Below, piece by piece: positions 35,511 through 46,715 of a stretch of 64,000 nucleotides of DNA. The notes beneath the pieces are model-generated. The model was not told where the DNA came from. It saw only the letters and a program-made list of their open reading frames with translations, and ran no database searches. Within the stretch, counting starts at the first letter, position 1, and every line of letters starts with the position of its first letter. The translations under genes were made by a program, and so were the position numbers. Source of the stretch: Odontesthes bonariensis (Eukaryota > Chordata > Actinopteri > Atheriniformes > Atherinopsidae); NCBI RefSeq assembly GCF_027942865.1, contig NC_134509.1:26470697-26534696 (forward strand), read 5' to 3'.

Positions 35511-36870
35511 TTCTAATATGTGCAGACGGAGAAGAAACAGTGAATGAGGAAGGAGGTGCCTCTGTTAATGACAGATGGTTTCATCTTAATTATGTCACTC
35601 AGAAGGAGAGTCTCTTTACCCCCAGATGTTGAACTGTTGGCTATGAGTTTCTGTCCATATTGTCAACTGAAAAAAAACCTGTTACCTGCCACTGCAGTGT
35701 GTGACATGATTGGTTAAATTGTTGCCAAGCTACAAAAACAACACCTAAATCTGTGCATGGCAATCTCTGAAGATTTGTATCACACCTCTCTCTGCTATAC
35801 TTTAACTTTCTAAAGGTTTTGCCAACTGAGTGGACGCATATTTTCGAAGGTACAGCACAAATAAGTCCTATCATATGATTAATCAAATACAAGAAAAACA
35901 AATACAGCATGAAATTTCATAGTTTTTTACTGAAAAAAAACAAAACATTTATTAAAAAGATAATAACAATTGCCAATAACTTTATTTATTCATTTATTAA
36001 AAAGAAAATGACAATTGACAATAACCTTATTTATTCATTTATTAAAAAGATAATAATAATTGCCAATAACTTTATTTATCAATTGATTAAAAAGATAATT
36101 ACAATTGCCAATAACTAACAAACAAAAGTTAAACAACTACAATTCACTGTCTTTTCTAAAATTGTACAAGCGAGAAAGCACTGGAAAATAAGGAGACACA
36201 CATTTCAGAATGGAACCAGTCTGTTATGTAGGCTATATTTAATCTAAGAGTGTAATTTGCAAAAGATTTATATTTACTGAAAGAAAGAATTATATATTTG
36301 CTGGACTTACACATGAGTCATTACTCTTAAAGATATATTTTTATCTTCTCTTTGCTGCTACACAGAAAGCTGTAAGTCACACTTTAATTACACCTGTGCT
36401 AAAAGCAAAAAAAACAGCAAAGCAAACAAACAAAACACTCTCTGAAACACAACAGCTTTACAAGATTAAAAAAAATGTCCCATTTTTATGAATGCAGCAC
36501 AAGACACGTGATGGGGCCTGACGGTAACGACGGTTACCTGATGAAATTAAATACGTGGCCAATGCGCTATTATAACACTGTATGAGTCATCAAACTGAAG
36601 GCTTGTTGTTGGACCCAAAGGTTTCCATTAAGAGTGATTCGTCACAAATAAGAGAACTTAGAAGTGCTTTAAAGCCAGCAACATCAGGGATCCTGCTCTA
36701 CTTTTATGGGAGAATACCTTTCTAAACTAAAACAACTGAACTGAAATAAAAAAAAAAACAACAACAAATCAGTTATTACACAGTTATCAGTCAGAAATAC
36801 ATATGCAGTATGCATGTAGAAGAAAATAGCTGCAGATACAGAGTGAAAATGGGCTCTAATGAGAAAACAT
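35511..36870. other. Spacer upstream of get3, downstream of the noggin-like gene
   Basis: No gene is recognised apart from a tandem repeat. The part next to the noggin-like stop codon should include its 3' UTR. Confidence 0.5.
35947..36118 (+). repeat. AT-rich minisatellite, 45-bp unit, about four copies
   Basis: The block atttattaaaaaga starts at 35947, 35992 and 36037, and a variant (attgattaaaaaga) starts at 36082, giving an exact 45-bp period. Each unit also carries caattg(c/a)caataac. Because 45 is divisible by three and the unit has no stop in one frame, it produces an open frame with a 15-residue repeat (FIKKIITIANNFIYS-like). Confidence 0.93.
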
Positions 36871-37698
36871 TCATATACATGAGCACATACATGATGTGAT
36901 CACAGGATAAGGCACTCGTCTCCATGAGCACCTGTTCTTCGCTTTTCTTGTCTTCACCTCAGTACTACCATCAGACCTTTCACGTTTAATCCACCTGGAT
37001 CCATCCCTTCTATCTCTGATTTCCACACAGTACCAAGCCAGAATCTTTATCAGTGTTGTCTGAGATCTCACACACTCCATCCCACTGGGAAAGGAGCAGC
37101 TTTTCTCTCCATCTGGTCTCTTACAATCAGTCTGTCGCAGCCAACGTGGCCAGAAAGTTGGGCCCAGATCAACCCACCAGTGGTGTAATTCACATGTTGT
37201 TGAGCGCACCAACCAGCCTCTGATTGAACTGGCTACATCTGAGGGAAGAGAGTCGAGGTCCAGCTGAGCAGCCTCCTTCTCCAGTTTCTGACGATGGACC
37301 GCTGCAGCCTCTCTCAGCTCTGGAGAAGCACTCAGGTTAAGCTTTCCTCCCTTGGAGGCTTTGGTTGGCTGATCTATGGACATCCAAAATGGATCGAAGG
37401 AGGATCCCAGACGACGCAGAAGGCGAGAAAGCCTGCAATGTTTGGGCTTGGGCATGTAGTGATAGTCTTCAGCGTTTGTCAGAATGGCGTAAGGACGGAT
37501 CGGCTGCGAGAAAGATGGCAGACTAGCTCTCAGCTGAAGAAATGGTGAATCCCAGTCCATGTCCTCTTGTTCTTTAACAACAGTCATATTTGTAAGCTGA
37601 TTTTGATTGGAAAGGTTAGAAGTAAAGGCAGATCCATGCAGCAGGACAGATACAGATGTCCAAAAAAGACAGATGCCAAAATGAAGGAGTATCCACAT
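36871..37698 (-). CDS. Noggin-family secreted protein, intronless, with enlarged basic loop
   Basis: One uninterrupted 275-residue frame. Residues 1-25 form a signal peptide. Noggin landmarks are QPIRPYAI near 65-72 (the IRP clip), FDPFWMS at 101-107 (compare YDPGFM), and then the cystine knot. In the knot, nine cysteines lie at 169, 192, 201, 209, 224, 257, 270, 272 and 274, with DLGPTFWPRW, CSFPSGMEC and the C-terminal YPVITSCMCSC. Noggins are secreted BMP antagonists. The segment between C224 and C257 is 32 residues and strongly basic, where human noggin has about seven. Sequons occur at NLS28, NMT37 and NLS121. Divergence from noggin 1-3 suggests a noggin4/5-type paralogue, which I cannot settle. 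The ATG is supported by the signal peptide. Confidence 0.88.
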   Translation of the reverse strand: MWILLHFGICLFWTSVSVLLHGSAFTSNLSNQNQLTNMTVVKEQEDMDWDSPFLQLRASLPSFSQPIRPYAILTNAEDYHYMPKPKHCRLSRLLRRLGSSFDPFWMSIDQPTKASKGGKLNLSASPELREAAAVHRQKLEKEAAQLDLDSLPSDVASSIRGWLVRSTTCELHHWWVDLGPTFWPRWLRQTDCKRPDGEKSCSFPSGMECVRSQTTLIKILAWYCVEIRDRRDGSRWIKRERSDGSTEVKTRKAKNRCSWRRVPYPVITSCMCSCI

Positions 37699-38548
37699 GG
37701 TCTTCAGGTCCTGAGGGTGGCATATAGGAATGGAAGTTTGTCTCTTTGTCTCTGTTTTTCCCTGTTAAGATTATGGCATCTCCTGGGACTCTGTGTACCA
37801 GACACCAGACATCCTTGAGTTGTTAAGCAATAACACTCTCAAGTTTTGAATCTTATCACAGAGAAAACACTGAACTGGAGTTCCCACCTCTCAATTAAGC
37901 CGCCAATGTTTAGACTAACTCACCAAAGCAAAAATAAATGACTTATCTGCCTTGATTTGGTTAAACTCAATAAGTTATCTCAATCTATTCAACAAGGTTT
38001 TTGTGTATTCATTTCCAGCAAATTTTGTTGTTTAACTGTAGCTCTTGTACTGCGCTGGAAGCCAATTAAAATGATCCTGGTCTATCTCTATTTATCAAGT
38101 GTTGTCGATAATGTCAATGCAGGAAAACATTTTCAAAAAGAACACAAGGACCCTGTTTGGGGCGCAGTGCCCCATTTATTCTCATTAACACACAATCAGC
38201 TTTCTGGGTCAAAGGCACATGATGGTGTTATATCAAATATATTTTCCACAACATTATTTGCTACCACTGTCTGTAAACACAAAGTTCTTTGTTCACATTA
38301 ATATCATAATAATACATCTTAAATAAAGTTACATGAAGTTGTTTATATGTACATAAAGACAAAAAACAGCAGAAGTAAGAGTTAAAACAGCATCTACTTT
38401 ATGATGTGAGTTGATTTGGCAGCAGTTCTGTGGAGTCTGGTGTTGATTTGTGTGTGTGCTCAGAGAACCCGACTTGGCACAGTGTACATCTGGTGTTTAT
38501 TTCTATTTCATATCGCCCTGCACCCATTCCTGTCGTCCGCTCCTGCAC
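37699..38548. other. Spacer between tom1 and the noggin-like gene
   Basis: Tom1 ends 850 bp upstream of the noggin-like start on the same strand. The interval must hold the tom1 3' UTR and the noggin-like promoter. A minus-strand AATAAA occurs near 38173. No other element is seen. Confidence 0.5.
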
Positions 38549-39074
38549 TCAAAGAGAAAAAAGCTGGTCACGCGATGTGTCCTGCTGCCGGGTAGACTGT
38601 GGCGGAGGTCTGGGAGTGGAGGATGGCACTTTATGAACAGACTGGCTGCTGTTGTCTGCAGCCTTCGCCCGATCCTCCAGGAACTTATCAAACTCTGAAA
38701 AGGACATGTGCAGTTATAAATACACCTTCATGCACAACAAGGGAAATATTCTGAAATGTTATCTTTACAGGTCATTTTGTAAGAGAAAATATACCTTCAC
38801 TAGAGACTCCCTCGCAAACTGAAGACTGCTCTTCCTGCTTTAAAAAAAAAAACAAAACCCACAAACAGTAAAGGTTTTTTTTTTTTCTACTGTCATCATA
38901 TCTGGTGTTCATGCTCTCTCTTACCAGGTCACAAGATAACCATCTATCGACGTCATTCTGCACAGAGTTTTTTTCCAGTGTCATCTACAAAGGAACATAA
39001 TCAAAAGAGAAACAGGATGACTCTGAGTTTCATTCATTTACATCACAATCACACAAATATTCATCTGAACTTAA

Positions 39075-39113
<39 letters not shown>

Positions 39114-40682
39114 GTGATATACACACCCCTCCTGTGACCTGCAGCCTTGAGTCCAGAGCTCCCGCGAGGCCTTCCACCGCTCCAGGGTCCTCATATCTGA
39201 CGCTGGATGCACATATGCACGCATAACATCAGTTTCACAAGCAAACTGAAATCAGTATTAGTCTTAAAAAAGTGAAAAGCTGTATATCTCATGTCTGAGC
39301 TTATTTTACCACATTCAAAAGCATTATCCATCCATTGTTGTGTCAAAATGTAAATAAATTATGTAAACTATTTGAATTTTAAAGCTCATGAAAAAGGCTT
39401 GTTTTTGTTTTTACAGCAGTCGAGTCGACAAAGTGGGAAAGGGCATCGTTAAAAGCTCTGCATTAATTATGATGTCTCTTTTAGACCCCAGAGAAAAACT
39501 CTCTTTCTAAAATTCAAAACTTAACCTCATGGCAAAAGTAAGCCCTGTTTTACAAAACAGAATGAAGTTAGATATGTTTTTACTACTAAAAACAGGATAT
39601 TTCTGAGATAAAAATGTAGGCGGCCATGATCTGTCAAGTAAATCCCATCGCCTTATTTCAAATAAAAGAAGGATAACAGTATGATGAAGGTATGTGTGCC
39701 ACCAGTCGGCTCTGCTCACTTTTTCCTCTGCTCAGCCAAGGAGCTGCCTCTGGTTTGGGCAAACATGTCAAACTCCTCCTCCTCTTCTGCCAAACAAAAT
39801 TTCATATTTCACTGACAGTGGTTAGCTGGATGCTGTTGGAATTTTGGGCAAAAGCAGGTCAACAGAGCATTTACTTCAACCAGCGTTTTTTCCCCCCTGG
39901 ATCACATAAGTCAACATGACATTTCTTATGATATAGCCCCTGCATTTCAAAACATTCCCTGCACATGTGATGTTCAGCCACAGCATCCACCAGAAATAAG
40001 TCAAACTGTAAAAATAACAAGATGGAATTTACAAGAGATTATACAAATGGATTTTGTAAGAGCAGCAGAGAGTTGTACCAAGTTTACTCACTGTGATTGG
40101 CTGGTTGCTGGTGATTGGTCCAGGTGCTCACTGTTGGTTGGCTGGAAGTCGTAATGACAGCTGGCTGTTTGTTGGTCGAAGGTTCGGGTCTCAGGTCGAT
40201 GAGGCTTGGACTTGTGGCAGAGCTCTGCAGTGCAGAAGGTGTGACATTCAACTACCGAGTGAGCACTCACTTACTGTATATGTCATAAATGATGAAGAAA
40301 AATCTTCAAAACCACTTTTTTACCTGTCGTGCATTTGTAACCTGAGCCTTGTTCAGCCTGTCAAACCTAAAAGATAATTGTACGCCGTTAAGCACAATAT
40401 GTTTGCGCCGACTTTCAAGAGTATAAACAGCAAAGCATGGTTGCAACCCACCTCTCATAGCGGATGAAGGCGTTGTTGAGGTCATCATTTACAATGAGCA
40501 GCTCTTCGATAAATCCTTCATCCTGCAGCTGTGGGATGAGCTCCACCACACGGGTTTGCATGTTTTTACACACAGCAAACAGCTGCTGCTTGGGCAGACC
40601 AGCAGAGAGATTAATTCATTCTCACTACAAATCAAATAAAATAATTAATCTTTGATACTAAATACGGTTCAATTATTTCATG

Positions 40683-40716
<34 letters not shown>

Positions 40717-43700
40717 AACTGTTCCTACATTTCTCAGAATTTCCACAGACAACATGAGAATAAACGTAAGCCTCTTTCCCACTGCCTGGTACAGATTGAC
40801 ATTGCTCACTGTTTTGTGGTTTTCCTTAAAGTTTAGCTCCACATCATTGAGGTTGAAATGAAAAAAAAACTGCACGATTGATCTGATAGGATCAAGTGAG
40901 GGCGTACCAACAAGGCTTCTGCAGCAGCACTAAGCTCCTACACACACTGACACCATGCAGAGGAAAAAGGGCATTACATAAGACCAAAGGCAACGGTTAT
41001 GTAGCAATGATGACGGCGATAAAGTGAATAGAAACAAGTGCCTCTGGATTTTTTACTACACATAAGATTTGTTAACAATGAAAGATGCACATCTTTGATT
41101 TTTCCAAGTATGACAGTAAAAGAATGCAGCATCAGAATAATATGCAAACTAACAACAAAATAGGAGGAACTGTCGATATGTTGAATATTTTGTAGCCATG
41201 GATAAGACAGGACCGTGTCCAAAAATCAGCCTTTGGTTTTGTTCTTATTTCCTAAAACCTATGAGATGGACTCTAGTGAGCCTTAAATTGAGACATTTTG
41301 CTTCATCTCTGTCAGCTGCTGAGTTGTGTAACTGTAATTTTGCAGAACTGTCAGGAAGTAGTGTTCAAGCCGTGGATACCATCCCATTTCCAAAAAAAGT
41401 TGAGAAGTTTTCTAAAATACAACAAAAACATAAACCTGTAATTTATCAACTCATTGTAACCCTAATCTAACAGACACAAATACAATGAACATGATGTTTT
41501 TGGTAGCGGGCAGATCATCCTTCTACAGCAGGTTTTGGCTTGGAATAATGTTTGGGTGTGTACGTGTCACAGGAGCATCCACTTGAATGCCAAGATTCAA
41601 GCTTTCTCAGCAGAACATTGCATTTTACCAAAAGCAAAGTAATTCACTTCACTTGGAAGTAGTTTTTCATGTTGTGGCTGATCGTTGAATAAAAGATGAA
41701 TATACACACAGACTTTGGACAATATCAGCGATAATTGTGACATGAACACAAACACGCACCTGTAGCAGCTCTATATCATCAGTCTGGCTCTGTCCAGGTT
41801 TTAGTTCATTTAGCATTTCAGACATTACTGTGACATTTCCCTTCACCAGCCCCAGCTCACTTCGCAGCTTCTGTTCCTGGAATAAAATAAAAAAATAATT
41901 ATTCTAAGAGTGGCTCTGACTATTTCCCAGGGGTCGTCTTTGCTGCGGAGACCAAGCATGTAGTTGATGTGAGCTTTCATAAAAGTCTGTGGCTTCTTTT
42001 GACAATTTATTCTAAGCTTCTTGCAGTACAGAGGAAAACAATTAAAAATATTCTACTTTTCAGATAACAAAGTATAGTAAACACGGTCAAAGACTAGTGC
42101 GCTCCTTAGGCTCTGAAGCACCAATCAAAACAAAACTGAAGCCAGTAACTGTACACCAATCTGTAACCAATCAGATACCAGAGCAGTTCTAACTGTCTCC
42201 AATTTAACCAATCAAAGTCAAATTGTGCCTTATCATTATCAAGGAACCTTAATACATTGTCCAAATGGCTCTTGTAATAATTAGAATGATAAAAAGATTT
42301 TTCAGATATTTTGGAGTATTAAGCATCCAACCCATTGTCATTGGATTTAACTGTCAAATCCAGGAATGGTTAAACACTACCCTTTGTTTTGGGCGAGCCT
42401 TAAAGGCCTGCTAACAGAGTAGCTACTCTCCAACTTGACTACTTATGGCAGTCTACAAACTCCTAAGTGGTTTTGTAGATGCATGTCCGCTGTAGCTGTC
42501 TCCTGCAACTCGAGCTCTGAACATGGTTCTGCGACTCACCCGTGATGGAACTCCATGAACGCATGTCTATATGTTTCAGTTTTTTGTTGCCACTTGGGAG
42601 CAGAATCAGAAATATGTGGAGCAATCTGAGGAATGGGCTACTCTTGCCTGTGTTTTTTGGAAAAGACAAAAGTCGAAGTGGTGAAAGGGTGGTGCTGCTA
42701 GGTTTTTGGAGGACAACACTTCTGTTCATTTGCTTTGAGCAAAAAAAAAAAAATACCACAAATGTGAGAAAAGATGGGGAGCAACCATAACTATGTAGGC
42801 AACTCATGACTGTGCTGTGGTTGGGCCTTTTGCCCCAGTTCCATAGAACAGAGTCAGGGAGACAAAGAATTTCTTTGTAGTGGAGTGAAACTGAGGGCTA
42901 AAATATTAATCTTATGCTGAAGTACCTTGTTACTGGCTGAGCTGTTGCAAAAGTAGACTGAAATAGGGCGTTTAATGTTAGTGATGTGCAAAAAAAAAAA
43001 ACATTTTCTTTTTCACGACAGTCGTGTCATCTGCCGTTTTAGTTCTTTAAGAAAAAAAAAGAAAAAGAGACGGGGACTAATGACTATAAAATAAATATAG
43101 TGTTTTAATGTGAAGAGAATATTTGTGATATTTTAATATAGGTTTCACTCTGCAATTATCCCTACATGCATCACCTGTGAGGAGTCTTTATCAGTTCATC
43201 AAGTTATTGACTAACAGGTGTTTTTCAGGCATTTTTATGTAGAGATACCTGCTCTGCAGACATTGAGACTGGTCCATCACTGGGCTGGACTGGGGGTGAG
43301 GTAATCTGGCTGGAGACACTGGCAGGAGCTTGTGGTTGTGACTGATCTGTGGGAGCAGTGGCAGGGGTCACCCCAGGAGTCTCATCTTCTGGGATACTCT
43401 GAAAGATTTGTCAGAAAGATTCAAATATAGATAGATGTTGATACAATGCGTTTGTTTGTGTGTCATACTTCCAATTAACAGCCAGTCTCACCCTATTTGG
43501 AGTGTGGATCGGGGACAGTGCATCTAGGTCTGTCATGGGGAATTCCAGACCTCGCCTCCTCAGGTCATCATACACGTATACCACCCCCGCCAGGGAGGGA
43601 GAGCTACGAAATGCATCAGCCCATGACTGGAAATGAATGGGAGAACATGTGACTAATTATAAAGAGATGACTAGCTTCTGAATCTGCATTCAGTGACAGA

Positions 43701-46700
43701 TTTCACAAGACAAAAGAAAGAGTTAATCAAAAAACGACTATTCTCACCCTATTTTGACTCTATCTAATGTCATCATTCCTTCTAACAAACAGTAACAGAC
43801 AAGTTGCTTTGACTATGTGACATAAGAATGCACATTACAAAGTACATTCAAGATAACACTGTTGTACATGTCCATAGACATAACAGAGTGGAAGTTAAGT
43901 AGACCCTATGAGCCATGGGACTTCAAAACACCCTCAGACTGTCTCATAACAATGTTCACGACCCTGTCAAACTGCTAAATAAGGTCATCAATAAGAAAGA
44001 TATCATACTAGAACTGAAACTATCAATTGTAGTTTCACCATAAAGAGATTCAGAATAATTGTGAATGTGCCAGTATGTCACATTTTAAAATATCTTAGCT
44101 CTTGCAGTTGGCGCACACATACCTGAATGAGGCTGAGAACACGGTCATGGAGGACATTGGGAGGGTTGTATTTGGGCAGAATAGAACGGACCAAAACTCC
44201 TTCTACAAACTCCTGCGTGGCCACCAAAACCTGGAAGCGATGGCCGCAATTCTTCACGCAGGCCTCAAGAACCTATGTGAGCGAAATGCAATACTATAAA
44301 TACAAAAACTGTGATTCCAAACACAAAAATGATAAAGATTTTAACATTTTTCTCTCAGGTCCAGTGAAAATTTGAACATTTACTCAAGTAAACACACAAG
44401 CCATCTCTTCTTGGTAGGCAGGCAACCATGATAAGGCTAATTCTGGCCTTTAAACAACTCTCTTACACCTGATATAACATGACAACATATCAACTAAAAA
44501 AAACAAAAAAAACATACAATCATCACTCACAGTGAGAGCCAACATAATCTCTCTGAAGTTATTGTTTCCTACTATCCTCTTCTTGATAGCTTTGACTCCA
44601 TCTTTTGGCCTGAAAGAAAACAACTCTGCATCAGATGATGTTTGCTTAGTCATCCCTTTAAATATTCTAAAACAAAAAATACTATAAAGATGACAAAAAA
44701 TAAAGAAGAAGCCATTATAGTTCACAAATCAAGTCAGTGATCAGTTTTTACATCTCACTTCCACAACCACATTCAGACCTATAATAAAATGACTCATTAC
44801 GTCACTGCGCCTCATTATAAAATTCTCAAAGTAGGTCATTTGGATGCAGTCAGCGGCACAGCTGTGTAGAGAGAAACAATTTAACAATAAAAGAGGCAAC
44901 ACAGTAAAAAAAACAACACGAAATAAAACATGTAGACTTTTACAAGAATTATTAAATTATTAAGCAGGATGATCTTCGTCTCTGTGGATCTGTGTCTCCA
45001 CTGATGAGAAACTCAGGCTAACTAAACTCAACACATGACATCGTCCCTACCCGTCGTCCGTCTCGTTGATGATGTCACAGATCTCCATGTTTAGACCCCA
45101 GTCCTCTGACGGTAGGGAGCCGCTGGTTGCTCGCTCTGCAAACAGAGGGGCAATCCAGAGGGGGAATTAATGCTGTATTAAAGGAGTAACAATAATATGG
45201 GAATGCATGAATGTCACATCAATTATACTCTCCTTCAATATCATAACAGAATCCAGCAAGACAACTGGAGACAACACAAGAACTTTGTACCTGTGATTAT
45301 AAATATTTTAGGTTTAGTTTCTCCTTCAACTCCCTTCCTCACGACACTTAGGCCTCAATCCTATGAAGAAATTGAGGGCCTATCTAGAACATCTAGGTTC
45401 TAGGAAACTCTATCTAGGTTTTACAGTGAGGCAAGACAGGCAAAATGATAATTTTGTAATATTTTATACATTTAAAAATGGTGGATAAAGAAGTGAATTT
45501 GGGGAAATTCTCTTTGTGAACTATGTGCACTGAAGTTTCACTGTCAATTTGGACTTAGAGCTCTGTTAAATGAACCCAGGGGAATACAATTTGCATAACA
45601 GCCATGCATTCAGTGCATCGCAGCATTGCAGTGAAAATAAAGGGTCCCACCCAGTTTCAACCTGTCAGAGCAGCACATACATATTATCAAATATAAAAGT
45701 GACTAGTAACCACTAAATATATTTAGAAATAATAATGTTGTGAATTGGCCCTGTATTAATAAAACTGATTTGAATTTAATTGAAAATAGGCTTCCACCTT
45801 TTCCTTGAAACTATTAAGCAATCAAGGCCAGCTTTTTGCACTCCAACCTTCACAGGCTCCTCATAAGTCTCTAATCTCCTTCATTCCTTTGCACAAGCCA
45901 CACTTCACCGAGCCCTCACCCTTGCCTTTCTCAACTCCTTTCCCCTCCCCTCCACTCCCCTCCCCTTCCCCAGCTCCCTCCTTCATGTGACTGTCAGCTG
46001 CTCTGCTCTCTGTTCTCATTTGCCTCATAAGTAGCTGACATCTATGTGTGAGAAAGTGAACGGACGAGATAAGAAGAAGCGAGGGGCTCAGATGGGTGAG
46101 AAGTCACCACGCATGCCTGCACAGATGCGTAGTCTGCCCAGGCATCAGCAGCTGGCCTGCAGCTTTTAGAGAATAGGAAGGATTCACAGTTTTTTAGCAA
46201 CTTGGTAAAAGAAAAAGGGGAAGTCGGCAGCCATTTAGAAGAAACTCTGCTGCTTTACAAACCTGTGCGCCATGAAAAGATTTGCTGAGACACCAGCCAC
46301 ACTTCTGTGAAACTGTCATTTGATGAAAACACACCAGTACCTGAGGAAGTGAGAGGAAACACCAAGCGGCTCCCTAATTCGCCAAATGCTTTGTCGTTTA
46401 ACTTAATCGACCAATCACATGCTAGTATTACGACTGAGTCCCACCTCCGCATGCGTCATCGCCTTTTAACACATTTGTATATTTTTGACAATTTCGGAGT
46501 TTTTCTTGCAATACTTGACTATGAGAACCGTCAACAACTTGTTTTACCCCGTCTCCTTGGCAGTGTGGTTTTAAAAATAATATCACACATGTTGGTGAGG
46601 GAGTAAATTGTCCAAATGACAACAAGCAAAGCTGTTAACATTTCAAAACCCAATTTGACTTACCGATTCTCTGGCCGACGGGCGTTGAAAATGGGTTTCC

Positions 46701-46715
46701 GATGAGGAACTCCAT
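38549..46715 (-). CDS. Tom1, VHS-GAT endosomal sorting adaptor, complete
   Basis: Fifteen coding exons: 46664-46715, 45051-45135, 44531-44609, 44123-44272, 43492-43626, 43249-43398, 41760-41876, 40452-40585, 40324-40366, 40092-40224, 39720-39786, 39139-39196, 38925-38984, 38795-38834 and 38549-38694. They sum to 1449 bp, 482 residues (human TOM1 about 492). It starts [17 protein letters not shown]. The VHS domain spans about residues 20-150 ([47 protein letters not shown]). The GAT domain spans about 215-305 ([20 protein letters not shown]). The tail has [28 protein letters not shown] and [14 protein letters not shown], and ends DQLFSL. Tom1 binds ubiquitinated cargo, Tollip/endofin and clathrin on endosomes. 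The 3' border of the 117-bp/134-bp junction could shift by one codon (acceptor at 40585 or 40588). Confidence 0.96.
39078..39109. repeat. (TG)n microsatellite in a tom1 intron
   Basis: About 16 TG units lie 30 bp from the 58-bp exon border at 39139, on its downstream (minus-strand) side. Confidence 0.9.
40684..40710. repeat. Homopolymer T tract in a tom1 intron
   Basis: A run of about 27 T lies about 100 bp from the exon at 40452-40585. It is a simple repeat. Confidence 0.85.

Noticed and set aside
35909-36118. Open frame with a 15-residue repeat as a possible repeat protein
   Set aside because: It is explained completely by a 45-bp AT-rich tandem repeat without a stop codon. It has no context for expression.
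35947-36118. Regular repeats as a CRISPR-like array
   Set aside because: The repeats are directly contiguous with no unique spacers, and the genome is clearly vertebrate.
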